Part shown: positions 17,158 through 26,282 of the stretch, piece by piece
How the letters are laid out: the number at the start of each line of letters is the position of its first letter
How positions within the stretch are numbered: position 1 is the first letter of the stretch
DNA from: Nitrospirae bacterium JdFR-85
Lineage (GTDB): Bacteria > Nitrospirota > Thermodesulfovibrionia > Thermodesulfovibrionales > JdFR-85
DNA: 64,000 nucleotides
Assembly: GCA_002011745.1 (NCBI GenBank)
Contig: MTOU01000020.1
Span: 1 to 64,000, forward strand
Direction: 5' to 3'
Position numbers and translations under genes: made by a program
Notes under the pieces: generated by a model
What the model saw: the letters and a program-made list of their open reading frames with translations, nothing else
Database searches by the model: none
Told to the model about the DNA's origin: nothing

Positions 17158-20100
17158 TTATGGATTCCAATATGAACTATAACGATGAATGTGTTTATAG
17201 TTAGACCACAAATCGCGAAGGCTTTCTAACAATGTAAAATCTGTCCGGTGCTTAAAATTGCGTTCTCCCCAAAGAAGCCACACTAAGGTTTGACGAGAGT
17301 TTAAATAGCGTCTCATCAAATCAGCACGAAGATAAAATAAATAAGAGCGGAATGTATCCTCATCGCTTTTAAATTCTCGATATATTGTAGCAATGCGTCC
17401 CTCAAGATCGTAGAGATCCCATTCACCTCGACGATTACATAAACTTAATTGCTCGCAAAGTGCAGGGGCAGGAACAATTATCCCACTTACTTGGTTGAGT
17501 GCGCTGTGGTATCTCTCCCAAGCAAATCTATACACAGGCACCTCTACAGGAATTCCTCCAGACAGCCCCTGTTTACCAGCATGCCGTGCAAAGGCTTCTC
17601 TAATGTCACGCCTTGCCTTGCCATTCGATTCTCGAATGGTTTTCCCGAAATGTAGTGACCATGGAATTTCACCTGCATAAGTATAATATTCTTCTAATGG
17701 TTCTGGAATTTCCATGTTGCCTGGATACTCAACCGCTTTGAAAGTTGCTAACAGATTCTCTACTTGGTCGTGTTCCACGAGCAAGCCTCGTAGAAACGTA
17801 AATATCATCCTATCGTCATTTTTGGAAGACTGTTCGATGTAACCATCCAAAAGCACCCATGGACCAGGTTGGTCGTCTACCTCTTCAGGGTATAACAAAT
17901 GTTTGTAATTTGGTGTGGGGCCATCCGTGATCCACGACCGAGGTTCGGCAGGAGCTTCAGTGAATAAATCAGGTAGCGTAGGTTGCCATATGCGTGGACG
18001 TCCTGGGAAACTGGGATCAATATCAACTTCGGGTGGGCGTCTGTCAACTCGCCACTCTGGCAAAGCACCTTTATTGAGTCTAATTCCATACATCTCGAAA
18101 TAAGCAATCCAAGAATATTTCTTACCATACCGGTCTGTTTTCGGATTCCCCCGTCTTTCAGCCTCCCATGAGGCAGTACCAATCTCCCTATCTATCTCAG
18201 CAAACTGACTTGACTTATACCCCAATTGCACAATTCTATATTCAATCTGGCGCCGAACCTCGCGGTATATGGGATTATCAAAGTCATAGTTATGTCTGTC
18301 GGGAATTAGCCCGCCTATGGTATAATTTCCAAAATCCATGCGTATGGTACCTTCAGCCTCAGTTAGGTCATTATCATCTATTTCGCTTGGTGTTGGAAAT
18401 GGCGAAGGAATATGATTGAATGGTGGTTTTAGGTAATCCTGCTTTTCATCTGATATACATCCCGGCACGACGCGATTGGCTAAATCTATCACACCAAGAG
18501 CATAGTCCCTCATTAAGACATGGTGCGTGGAATGCGGAGCTCCAGGGACAAACATCTCGTCTATTAGTATGTTTGCAAAGCCAGGTAGTTCTTTACGTAA
18601 CTGATCACCTCGAGGATCTGCCCAGAGCGTCATCGCCACCCCATAGCATGCTGCAAGCATGCGTTCAGGAACATAGGGATCGTTTATATCAAGCGAGTTG
18701 AGTGTCATTTCAAACAGAGCTTTAGGATCACGGCAGCCAAACCAATATAAGGCACGCGTGGCGTGATCACGTAGCAGACGGACTGTGCTTGTGAGGATCC
18801 ACATCACCCACCATGCCCGAAGCTGATCTCGTTGATTTAGTGACTGATCCGACTGCCAGTGCTTCTCCAACCGTTTTATATCTTTAAGTACTTCTTCTTG
18901 CCTGCGGCGGATCCATTCTGTCCATCGGAGATCTCGCTCTGCCATCGACATTGAACGAAGAACTTCATCCAAGAATTCCATATTGAGGGGATGTGATTGG
19001 GCTGCACGGGTACTCCAGAGCCGATCAAAAAGATCACGACGATCCATTGGTGCAGCTGCCACAAGATTAGCCAACTGTCTCACTGTCTCACTATCAAGAT
19101 ACTCTTTATCCAGCCAAGCTGCCTCATAAAGAGCCTTAGTTCGCAGCGGCTCATCCAATAAAGGCCAAAGTTGTCGTCTGTACATCCGACGAGGTGCAAG
19201 TCCTACCAGTGCACGGAATATGTCACTTGCAAGAGGATGACGTTGATCAAAGTCCCCTGTTAATGCTGAAATTGTGTCTGGGTTACGTATCCAAGATTCG
19301 AAATTGGTTCTTCCGTAAGTATCAAGCAGTGCATCTGCTATGAGGTGTCCTGCTAATGCATCATACATTATGGAAATGTGATTACCACTAAGCCGGTGGT
19401 CAGATACTTTGATAAGTACGCCTTCCTGCTCTAAAGCCCGTACAATACTTTTATCCCAGGAACGTTGGTTGTCTTCAAGGACTCGTCGAAGTTCCTCGAT
19501 ATTAAGGCTCCGGGATCTTGCATCCCACAAACATTGTCCGATCTTGCTAAGCGCAGTGCGAACATCCGATTCATAGTAACGCCAAGCACGGGATGATAAT
19601 TCTGCTATGCGCTCCGCGACCAGATCGAGGTATCTCTCAAACAGGGAGGTAAGCGATCCTGGCATGGCTTCGACACCTACGGTCCGATTGCGTTTGGGAT
19701 TTGTCACTTCACAAAACATCCGCAGTTTTAAAGGATGTTGTAGCAGTCTCCATGGCAACTTTGCATCTCTTGAATCGATCCGATAATATTGGAAATACCG
19801 CCGCACAGCATCAACGGTGTTTTGCTCAAAACCAGGAATCTCCAGTCGTTCAACTTCATCGGGTAGTGCCTCTTTAACAAAATCTGGACGTAGAGTGCAT
19901 ACAACCAACACATATTGATATTGATCCAATAATGTACTCAACGAGGCAAGCTGACCCTTCCAGTCACGAGGATCTTCTGCTTCGTTCAAGCCATCAATAA
20001 CGATAGGTAATCGCCGACCGGCACGCTGACCGGCAGCATCAACAGCTTCAACTAATGCCTCAAAGCTTTGCAACGGCCTTCCATGAATGACAATTCTCTT

Positions 20101-21204
20101 AGCAAGTTCATTAAGGGTTCCTCCAGATGCCAAATTGCTTCCATGTAGTAGAATGCCAGCAGGCCGTTTATCAGTAGGAGCAGTGAGTTGAGCAGCTAAA
20201 TGTGTTTTGCCGCATCCCCAATCCGCGACGACTGCAATCAGTCGTTTATTCAGAGAATTAAGAAGATCATCTATGAGTCGATATGCATCGTAAATATAGG
20301 CCACCATATTGGTAACTGACAGAACAACTGGATAACGTCCAGATCTCAATCGACGGAGTAAGACTTTCCACGTTGGATTAGGGCTACTTCTGTTGGTAAG
20401 TGCTTGCCGGACAACCTCATAATCTCCTCTCGCCAGAGTAGTATATATCTGGGTCAAAAAGTTTGCGATGCTATCAGCAGCTTTGGCTAATTTATTAACC
20501 TCTTCGCCAAGATTTGCTGGTAAATCTGACAGCTCATTCCTGATAGCTGTTGCACCAGCCTGAAGCCGACTTGCAACCTCGGTCAGTTCGGACCAAGCTT
20601 CCTCCTCCCCCAATATACGCCGAAGCGAGCGTTCAGCATCCACAACTTGGTGTACCTCGGGAAGCCATCTTCGCCTGATGGGGGCAACCGATTCATTATG
20701 CTTTTCGCTGAGCAATTCCGGCGTTAGAACAAGTTCTCCGAAATATGTGCCGCGAAGGATTTCTGCAGGTCCACTTAGATATTCTTCAATCTCTGTGAGT
20801 GTCCAGAGGTGTAACCTCATGTCTGTTTCTATGTTGTAAAACCATTCTTGAACACTTTTTGTTAGTGGATATTTTGTCCAAAGTACCCAATCGGTCAACC
20901 CTGGAAGAAATTTTTCCGTTTTCCGGATAGCATCCTCAATATCTTTTCGCCTGCTTGTTCCGATAGGCCGTCCACTCGGTAGGTCGTACCATTTACATTG
21001 CCAGCCATACCACCGTCCTGGTTCACCGAGAGGACACGATGAATGTAACTTCAAATGAAACTCAACACCTGGTTGATTGGCTAAAGCACGAAAATCACCG
21101 AATTGTCCATAATGGCGGCGAATGATCGCTCGACACAACAATTCAAAGTTCCTTGCTTTATCACCAGGTAATTCTACAAACTTTTCCCAATTCACTTCCG
21201 GCAT
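17158..21204 (-). CDS. STAND/NACHT-like NTPase with N-terminal PD-(D/E)XK-like domain
   Basis: A 1348-residue protein with Avs-like architecture. Residues 1-150 look like a restriction-type nuclease fold: E21 in FELLCRAII, E48 in PGVEF, and Q69-x-K71 in GWQCKW, which match the E...D/E...(E/Q)xK pattern. After a helical linker (185-270) comes the STAND ATPase: Walker A ADWGCGKTH near 328-335 and Walker B with LPIVIDGLNEAED near 399-411, then CTLRPDF. The long C-terminal half (about 550-1348) is helical or repeat-like and probably senses a phage product. Start: ATG eight bases after GGAGGG. It is last in a cassette with the radical SAM and 133-aa genes. Defence function is inferred by architecture and location. 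Confidence 0.75.
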   Translation of the reverse strand: MPEVNWEKFVELPGDKARNFELLCRAIIRRHYGQFGDFRALANQPGVEFHLKLHSSCPLGEPGRWYGWQCKWYDLPSGRPIGTSRRKDIEDAIRKTEKFLPGLTDWVLWTKYPLTKSVQEWFYNIETDMRLHLWTLTEIEEYLSGPAEILRGTYFGELVLTPELLSEKHNESVAPIRRRWLPEVHQVVDAERSLRRILGEEEAWSELTEVASRLQAGATAIRNELSDLPANLGEEVNKLAKAADSIANFLTQIYTTLARGDYEVVRQALTNRSSPNPTWKVLLRRLRSGRYPVVLSVTNMVAYIYDAYRLIDDLLNSLNKRLIAVVADWGCGKTHLAAQLTAPTDKRPAGILLHGSNLASGGTLNELAKRIVIHGRPLQSFEALVEAVDAAGQRAGRRLPIVIDGLNEAEDPRDWKGQLASLSTLLDQYQYVLVVCTLRPDFVKEALPDEVERLEIPGFEQNTVDAVRRYFQYYRIDSRDAKLPWRLLQHPLKLRMFCEVTNPKRNRTVGVEAMPGSLTSLFERYLDLVAERIAELSSRAWRYYESDVRTALSKIGQCLWDARSRSLNIEELRRVLEDNQRSWDKSIVRALEQEGVLIKVSDHRLSGNHISIMYDALAGHLIADALLDTYGRTNFESWIRNPDTISALTGDFDQRHPLASDIFRALVGLAPRRMYRRQLWPLLDEPLRTKALYEAAWLDKEYLDSETVRQLANLVAAAPMDRRDLFDRLWSTRAAQSHPLNMEFLDEVLRSMSMAERDLRWTEWIRRRQEEVLKDIKRLEKHWQSDQSLNQRDQLRAWWVMWILTSTVRLLRDHATRALYWFGCRDPKALFEMTLNSLDINDPYVPERMLAACYGVAMTLWADPRGDQLRKELPGFANILIDEMFVPGAPHSTHHVLMRDYALGVIDLANRVVPGCISDEKQDYLKPPFNHIPSPFPTPSEIDDNDLTEAEGTIRMDFGNYTIGGLIPDRHNYDFDNPIYREVRRQIEYRIVQLGYKSSQFAEIDREIGTASWEAERRGNPKTDRYGKKYSWIAYFEMYGIRLNKGALPEWRVDRRPPEVDIDPSFPGRPRIWQPTLPDLFTEAPAEPRSWITDGPTPNYKHLLYPEEVDDQPGPWVLLDGYIEQSSKNDDRMIFTFLRGLLVEHDQVENLLATFKAVEYPGNMEIPEPLEEYYTYAGEIPWSLHFGKTIRESNGKARRDIREAFARHAGKQGLSGGIPVEVPVYRFAWERYHSALNQVSGIIVPAPALCEQLSLCNRRGEWDLYDLEGRIATIYREFKSDEDTFRSYLFYLRADLMRRYLNSRQTLVWLLWGERNFKHRTDFTLLESLRDLWSNYKHIHRYSSYWNP

Positions 21205-21231
21205 GATTCCATCCCTCCTGCGATAAGAAGA

Positions 21232-21633
21232 TCATCGTCCGTATCCAGTATCTGGATAGTCATGAGCCGAATATACTTTTACTCGAGCACCTTTATCAAG
21301 CAAAACCTTCAGAAATGCTGACACATCTATTTCATCAGTGGTTATAACAACTTTGTTGCTTTCAACACTAACGCGAACATCGTAAAGAAACTGCTCCAGT
21401 TCTGCCGGAGCAAGACTATATACATTTACTGATCTTAAAAGTTCCGATATCGCATCTGTAAAGCGGTCCTGTGGAACTGTGTTTTCTTGATCCATGTCTG
21501 CATCGTTAGCCACCTGTTCAATAAGTTTGTCAATCACCCTTTTGGCTTCTTCAGCATCACGGACTTCCTTGAATTCTCCAATCATTACAAGGTTCATGGA
21601 ATGCTCTGAGCCATACCCTTTCCAAATTTTCAT
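21232..21633 (-). CDS. 133-aa protein between radical SAM and STAND genes
   Basis: A small soluble protein beginning MKIWKGYGSEHSMNLVMIG and continuing with a helical EEAKRVIDKLIEQVAND segment and an alternating strand/helix region. I have a weak recollection of such starts under a DUF6375 label but cannot verify it. It lies 11 bases after the radical SAM gene and 27 bases before the STAND gene, with AGGAGG ahead of its ATG, so the three are surely co-expressed. Its tail YSAHDYPDTGYGR is polar and could be a modification target, adaptor or inhibitor; that is speculation. Confidence 0.65.
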   Translation of the reverse strand: MKIWKGYGSEHSMNLVMIGEFKEVRDAEEAKRVIDKLIEQVANDADMDQENTVPQDRFTDAISELLRSVNVYSLAPAELEQFLYDVRVSVESNKVVITTDEIDVSAFLKVLLDKGARVKVYSAHDYPDTGYGR

Positions 21634-21644
21634 GAGATTACCTC

Positions 21645-22547
21645 CTATAAATGTTCAAGCATGTTCAAAGCATGCAATACCCCTTCTGGACCAATAGTTA
21701 CACCATTTTCATCAAATGACGAGCGTTTGATGACACCTGTAGAATCAATATGTGCATACGCCCGAAGTCCAGTTTCATGCCTGAATGCCGTGCATACAGT
21801 AAAGCCCTCGCTCGCCACTTCACTTATGCTTATTGGAATTCCTCCTTGATACGAATTTACCCATTCACGTAATTTTTGCATAGTTTGCCTATCAATCCCC
21901 CTTCGGCCCCGTACAGGTTGTTCAGGTATTAGCAAAAGTTCTGATGCACCATATTCAGTTGCGACTGTAACTGCCGCATCCAAATCAGGCAGGGTAAGTT
22001 TGTTGACAAGGTAGTTGATACCAAATGGAGCAATATCTCGGATCAGCTCAAATCGATTCAGTAACGAGGCGAAACGCCTTTTGCGAATTTTCTCATATGT
22101 AGCCCCTACACCATCCATGCTCACGCGAATGAAGTGGACATTCCCCTTTAAAGCAGCAACGAGCCGATTATCTATATAGTGTCCGTGTGTTGTGAATGTC
22201 ACGGCTAAGTCAGTGTTCTGGGCAGCGTATCTGCACACATTTGGCAACTCATGGTACAGCGTTGGCTCACCTCCTCCAAAGCCAATACCAATACAACCAC
22301 TTGCATCAAGCTCATTTAACCAAGTGAGCAAACGCTTAACATCAAGCTTGGCTGGATATTTTGGAGCAAAACAATGTGGACAGTCGAGGTCACATGCGTT
22401 CGTTAGCGCGATCGAGACATGGCGTGGCGCTGTAGCCCATAACTTTTGGGGTATTTTGATCTCATCGATAAGAATGTTTATCCCTGTATCACGATTGAAA
22501 AGAAGAATGCCGTCTGGCCCCATTCGTATTTTGAACTGACGTTGCAT
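21645..22547 (-). CDS. Radical SAM enzyme of a defence cassette
   Basis: A 300-residue radical SAM protein with C52, C56 and C59 in TNACDLDCPHCF binding the [4Fe-4S] cluster, then GFGGGEPTLY (SAM binding), TTHGHYIDNRL and a VSMDG barrel strand. The fold resembles peptide- and cofactor-modifying enzymes; it lacks a viperin-type CNYxCxFCF motif, and a cysteine-rich SPASM tail is absent. It leads the cassette, 47 bases downstream of pglX and 11 bases ahead of the 133-aa gene. A likely task is to modify the small protein or a nucleotide used in signalling; the substrate is unknown. Its start has a weak Shine-Dalgarno. Confidence 0.75.
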   Translation of the reverse strand: MQRQFKIRMGPDGILLFNRDTGINILIDEIKIPQKLWATAPRHVSIALTNACDLDCPHCFAPKYPAKLDVKRLLTWLNELDASGCIGIGFGGGEPTLYHELPNVCRYAAQNTDLAVTFTTHGHYIDNRLVAALKGNVHFIRVSMDGVGATYEKIRKRRFASLLNRFELIRDIAPFGINYLVNKLTLPDLDAAVTVATEYGASELLLIPEQPVRGRRGIDRQTMQKLREWVNSYQGGIPISISEVASEGFTVCTAFRHETGLRAYAHIDSTGVIKRSSFDENGVTIGPEGVLHALNMLEHL

Positions 22548-22594
22548 TCTTTATAAATTAACTTCATTTAGTTTTTTGCGACTCAATTGTGTGG

Positions 22595-25500
22595 TTACTC
22601 TCCCCCCATTCTTGTTACTGCCTGATCATACCACATCAGCAACTTTGGGTCTTCCTGTAATACTGATTCTGGAATTTTGCGGGCTACGGAGATGATAGTG
22701 GCGTAGTCACGCTCCTGCCAGGCTTTTTTGAAGCCAGCGCGGACGGCTTCAAGGCGGAAGACCTTCAGTCGCTTTTGTTTAGACTGTTTATACTCTTCAA
22801 ACTCCCGCAGTAATGCCTTCTCACGCAGTTTTTCTAAGTCTGATGCCTTATTAGGGTCAGGCACATACCAGCGGTCTTTTGCACGGGTTATGAGTTTCTG
22901 GTTTTGGGTTCTGAGTTGGCCGTTTTCTTCAGTGGCACGGCCTGTGGCTAATTCTTCCTCTATGGTTTTTCTGAGTTCAGCACTCTGGTGCATCCAGGAG
23001 ACAATTTGTTGTGGAATGGGGCCTTTGCCATCGTACCGGAGAAAGTTCTGTTCTAAAAGTTCCAAAAGTTCCAGAGGTTTTTCATGCTTTTGCCAGCCGC
23101 TGATTTCTTTTAAGAACTGTGGATGTAGTTCCTGAAATGTCTGTGGTTTCTTTGTGAGTTGCTGCTTAAGCCACTGGATAGCAGATGATTCGTCTTTTAT
23201 CCAGATTTCTAACTGTAGAACCTCTTTAGTTTTCAATCGTCTCTTATCATATTCTGCCACCTGTTCAGGCAGAAAATACATACCATCTCGTTCCGGAAAT
23301 CGCTGAGCAAGCCCTGCATAGAACTCAGCCGCAGACATTGGCACAGTCACACCACGCTGAACATGGAAGGCAACCATGCGGTCGTAGAGGAGATAGTTTT
23401 GCCTTTCGGCAACTATCTCCAGTTTTGAGTTCAGTGTTCCTGGTTCTTGATTAGATTTTGAACCTGAAACTCCGAACCCTGAACCCCGAACCACAACAGT
23501 AGGCAGTTGCCTCAAATGAGTACGGATAAAGTCCCATACCCCTTCTTCAGTACCAGCACTCAGTTTGAATCTCTCCTCAAGTCCGCCATTGGGTTTGTAG
23601 GCGGAGATAATGAGGTCCTGTTTAACAGCACCTCCACTTGTTACTTGCTTAAAGGTTCCCAAACCTTTATCTAAAGTCCTTACGTCTGCTACTACAAATC
23701 CTGCATGTTGTAATGCTTCTTGAATCGCATTCCAAATAATGTTCTTAGAATTGTGAAATTCAACAGTCATCCATCGTCCGGGTTTAAGAATACGAAAATA
23801 TTCCTTGAAACATAGAGTCATTAATTCTTTATATTCAAATAACCCTTTACCTTGAACTTTGTTTTCTATTGCCTCGCTTTTATTGTTAGTATATACCTTT
23901 AGCCATGCCTCCCAAAGAAAATTAAGTTCCGAGTACATCAGGTTCCCCCCGAAAGGAGGATCGGTAAAGATATAATCAATAGAATTGTCTTTCATATCAA
24001 CAATATCAGTTGAATTTGTAAAAATAAATGACCTACCAACCACTTCAGAATAGGCTTTAACCATACGGCTTATCTTATTTGTGTAAGCATTAAAAATATT
24101 GGCTTCAGAAATTTGTGAACCAACATACAGCGTGCCACTTAGAGGGTTGTATGGAAAGGAAACTCCAGGTCTATAGCGATTTAATCTGGATATATTAATA
24201 AGTTGACTATTGAACATAAGAAGGATTTGTGGAATCTTACAATGTTTTCGAATTGCTCCCAACACCCACAAATTCCTCTTTGTATAAAAATGGTGTACAT
24301 GAGTTAGGCCGATGTCATCGTTGCGTCGGGATTCTTCGCCTTCCGGCATCCTGTCAGTCGGAAACCAATAAGGGATGTCCATTTGTTCTATCTTTTCAAT
24401 CAACGCAAGGTCAAAGGCATCGGGTGTCTTTTCAAAGCGCTTTTTCTCAACACTGTAATTAATAAGCACAGGTACCTGCTTTGCCTGACGAATAGTCTTG
24501 CCTATGGCTTTATCGTATTTTGTTACCCATGCTCGTTCCATTCTCTGTTTAGTAAGCACTGCATCACAATGTGGGCATGGAAATTCCTTATGAACCTTGC
24601 CTGCTGCTTTATCCACAGCTACATCCCAGAAGATAATCTCATTGGTGCATTCAGGGCAGACAAACACATCAGACCAGACAGTGTAGTTGATTTTGCCCAA
24701 TGTAACGGTAGGGGTTTTGAGTTCTGGGTTGTGGGTTTTGAGTTCTGGGTTCTGGGTTTTGAGTTGGTTTATGAAATTTCTGCATTCTTCAGGGCTTTTA
24801 CATCTCATAAGATCTTTTGCCAATTGTTCAACCTCTTCATCCTTTAACCCCTGAACCCTGAACCCCGAACCCTGAACTTCCCTTGCCAGCGTGGCATACA
24901 TCCATCCGCACTCCTCTTCCACCTCCTTGAGAATCCTCTTTGCCTCACGCTCAAATTCCTCTACATCAACAGGTGTGTTGTAGTTGTAGGCAATAAAGGT
25001 AGCCGCAGGTGAAAGGTCATTAAGTATTGCATACCGTGCACCAAGTCTGGAAAAGGGCTTCCAAACTGTTTTGCCATTTTCGTCGGTTTCCTGCTGGTAG
25101 ATGATTCCTTTGTCATCAACCCTGTAGCCAAGTGACTCTACAGCCTTACGGTCACCACAGAGTTGTGCAGCAACACCAGTCATCCCTGTCCCACAAAAGC
25201 CATCAAACACCAAATCTCCTGGCTCGGTATAATGCAGTATGTACCGCATGATCGCCTTATGAGGAACCTTGGTGTGGTAGGAATGGGCATTATAGATTGG
25301 ATCGTTCTTTCCCTCGCTAACATCTGCAGCAAAGGGCTCACGCTGATAGGGTTCCTGGTTCTGGGTTGTGGGTTCCTGGTTGGAAGAATCCCGAATCCTG
25401 AATTCTGAACCCTGAACTTTAAACTCTGAACCCTGAACTACCGATTTTTGCTCCTGCAAATGACAGATAAAATCAACAATGAATGGGTTTGGACAGGCAG

Positions 25501-25888
25501 TGTAGTAAGGTGGGTCGGAGAGTCTCAGGATGTCTTCAATTTCACCATGAGGAAAACCAACCTGATCTTTCCAGAGCTGGAGCAGGTCTTTGTCCCGCTC
25601 CTGACGATGCTCTGCCCACATACGCTCAGCCAGTTCACGCAGGCGTTTTTCATCTCCCATGGGCCACTTTTTAATTGACTTCATCTTCTCAACAGCATCT
25701 TCTACTGTAGTAAAGGGCACGCCACCAAGTTTCTCATGAAGTTCCTCCAGCCCTTCACGCAGTTTTGTAAGAAAATACTCCCGCCTCGCCTCATCATTCT
25801 CGAAGGTCATACCAAGGCAGTAAATAAATTCTTTGTGTTCAGGGTTCTGAGTTTTGAGTTTTGAGTGGAATAGGAGGTCTTGTTTCAT
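22595..25888 (-). CDS. pglX: BREX type 3 adenine-specific DNA methylase PglX(I)
   Basis: A 1097-residue DNA methylase of the zinc-ribbon COG1743 type. Key parts: LSDPPYYTACPNPF near the start, the SAM motif DLVFDGFCGTGMTGVAAQ, a Cys4 zinc ribbon (CPECTNEI... CPHCDAV), and the catalytic motif IFTDPPFGGNLMYSELNFLW. It should mark host DNA and thereby allow BREX to spare it. The gene is unusual in carrying six short in-frame repeats (listed separately). The ORF start overlaps the four-helix gene by ATGA, but relatives begin at the equivalent of the internal ATG at 25810 (MTFENDEARREYF), so residues 1-26 may be repeat-derived or untranslated. No frameshift or stop is seen. Confidence 0.88.
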   Translation of the reverse strand: MKQDLLFHSKLKTQNPEHKEFIYCLGMTFENDEARREYFLTKLREGLEELHEKLGGVPFTTVEDAVEKMKSIKKWPMGDEKRLRELAERMWAEHRQERDKDLLQLWKDQVGFPHGEIEDILRLSDPPYYTACPNPFIVDFICHLQEQKSVVQGSEFKVQGSEFRIRDSSNQEPTTQNQEPYQREPFAADVSEGKNDPIYNAHSYHTKVPHKAIMRYILHYTEPGDLVFDGFCGTGMTGVAAQLCGDRKAVESLGYRVDDKGIIYQQETDENGKTVWKPFSRLGARYAILNDLSPAATFIAYNYNTPVDVEEFEREAKRILKEVEEECGWMYATLAREVQGSGFRVQGLKDEEVEQLAKDLMRCKSPEECRNFINQLKTQNPELKTHNPELKTPTVTLGKINYTVWSDVFVCPECTNEIIFWDVAVDKAAGKVHKEFPCPHCDAVLTKQRMERAWVTKYDKAIGKTIRQAKQVPVLINYSVEKKRFEKTPDAFDLALIEKIEQMDIPYWFPTDRMPEGEESRRNDDIGLTHVHHFYTKRNLWVLGAIRKHCKIPQILLMFNSQLINISRLNRYRPGVSFPYNPLSGTLYVGSQISEANIFNAYTNKISRMVKAYSEVVGRSFIFTNSTDIVDMKDNSIDYIFTDPPFGGNLMYSELNFLWEAWLKVYTNNKSEAIENKVQGKGLFEYKELMTLCFKEYFRILKPGRWMTVEFHNSKNIIWNAIQEALQHAGFVVADVRTLDKGLGTFKQVTSGGAVKQDLIISAYKPNGGLEERFKLSAGTEEGVWDFIRTHLRQLPTVVVRGSGFGVSGSKSNQEPGTLNSKLEIVAERQNYLLYDRMVAFHVQRGVTVPMSAAEFYAGLAQRFPERDGMYFLPEQVAEYDKRRLKTKEVLQLEIWIKDESSAIQWLKQQLTKKPQTFQELHPQFLKEISGWQKHEKPLELLELLEQNFLRYDGKGPIPQQIVSWMHQSAELRKTIEEELATGRATEENGQLRTQNQKLITRAKDRWYVPDPNKASDLEKLREKALLREFEEYKQSKQKRLKVFRLEAVRAGFKKAWQERDYATIISVARKIPESVLQEDPKLLMWYDQAVTRMGGE
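22892..22917. repeat. GGTTCTGGGTT-type repeat inside pglX (copy 1)
   Basis: Plus-strand GTTTTGGGTTCTGAGTT, read in pglX as NGQLRTQNQKLITRA. It is the copy nearest the 3' end of the gene, single-armed, with no inverted partner close by. Confidence 0.6.
23422..23492. repeat. GAACCC-type repeat pair inside pglX (copy 2)
   Basis: Two opposed arms: GGTTCTTG-like sequence near 23440 and GAACCCTGAACCCCGAACC near 23474-23492. They can form a hairpin. Read in frame as RGSGFGVSGSKSNQEPGTLN, inserted between segments that look like ordinary methylase sequence. Confidence 0.7.
24712..24766. repeat. Tandem GAGTTCTGGGTT repeat inside pglX (copy 3)
   Basis: Several tandem units of about 10-12 bases (GAGTTCTGGGTTGTGGGTTT and onward). 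In frame they read KTQNPELKTHNPELKT. The insertion sits just before the zinc-ribbon region. Confidence 0.75.
24846..24878. repeat. GAACCCTGAACCC repeat inside pglX (copy 4)
   Basis: CTGAACCCTGAACCCCGAAC and following, opposite in orientation to copy 3 and about 80 bases from it. In frame: REVQGSGFRVQGLKDEE. Confidence 0.75.
25349..25440. repeat. Inverted GGTTCTGGGTT / GAACCCTGAAC repeat inside pglX (copy 5)
   Basis: The largest copy. A left arm (GGTTCCTGGTTCTGGGTTGT) and a right arm with tandem CTGAACCCTGAAC units face each other and could form a long hairpin. In frame: QGSEFKVQGSEFRIRDSSNQ, followed by EPTTQNQEP. It splits the segment between the N-terminal region and the SAM motif. Confidence 0.8.
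25838..25868. repeat. GGTTCTGAGTTTTGAGTT repeat at the pglX 5' end (copy 6)
   Basis: Encodes KLKTQNPEHKE ahead of the conserved MTFENDEARR start, so it lies in the extension between the coupled ATG and the family-typical start. It leaves open which start is used. Confidence 0.6.
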
Positions 25889-26274
25889 TTGTATTTTGCT
25901 CCTTTATATTCGGATGTTGATAGATAGCGAATAAAACCACCGATTAAATTACCGGTTAGTTCTGCAAGACTGTAAAGTTGTTGAAATTGTTCTTTTGTGA
26001 TGTGACCTGCATCCAAAGCTATGTAGAGTTGGGACTGTAGTTCTGACACAGAACCTTTAGCCACTGAAAGAAACTGTATGAATTCTCTATTACCTCCACG
26101 ACCAAATCCTTCAGCTATATTCGACATAACTGACATTGCAGCACGGCGTATTTGATCGCGAAGGCTAAAATCTCTGACAAAAGATTCTTGATTTGTGACA
26201 CGGTATATTTCTCTCGTCAGATCACGAGCCTTTTGCCAAGCTTCAATATCCTCAAACTTCTCTATTTTTGACAT
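25885..26274 (-). CDS. Four-helix bundle protein (23S rRNA intervening-sequence family)
   Basis: A 129-residue helical protein of the four-helix bundle family first known from 23S rRNA intervening sequences: FEDIEAWQKARDLTREIYRV, LRDQIRRAAMSVMSNIAEGF, GNREFIQFLSVAKGSVSELQ and the Tyr/Asp helix QLYIALDAGHI are diagnostic. Biochemical role unknown. It is not in an rRNA gene here. It overlaps pglX by ATGA and sits between the cyclase cassette and the methylase. Relatives occur widely near mobile and repeat-rich DNA. Whether it supports pglX or is a passenger is open. Confidence 0.85.
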   Translation of the reverse strand: MSKIEKFEDIEAWQKARDLTREIYRVTNQESFVRDFSLRDQIRRAAMSVMSNIAEGFGRGGNREFIQFLSVAKGSVSELQSQLYIALDAGHITKEQFQQLYSLAELTGNLIGGFIRYLSTSEYKGAKYK

Positions 26275-26282
26275 GATATTTC

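Noticed and set aside
21645-22547. Viperin-type antiviral radical SAM
   Set aside because: The cluster motif is CDLDCPHCF rather than the viperin CNYxCxFCF, and surrounding sequence does not match.
24383-24847. 154-aa plus-strand ORF inside pglX
   Set aside because: Lies opposite pglX, partly formed by the tandem repeat; no family likeness and no ribosome-binding site. A shadow ORF.
24712-25440. CRISPR array, suggested by regular GAACCC units
   Set aside because: Units are 10-12 bases, in both orientations, without equal-length spacers and inside a coding frame.
22595-25888. pglX as a frameshifted or dead gene because of its many odd segments
   Set aside because: The frame is open throughout and all methylase motifs are present; the odd segments are in-frame repeats.
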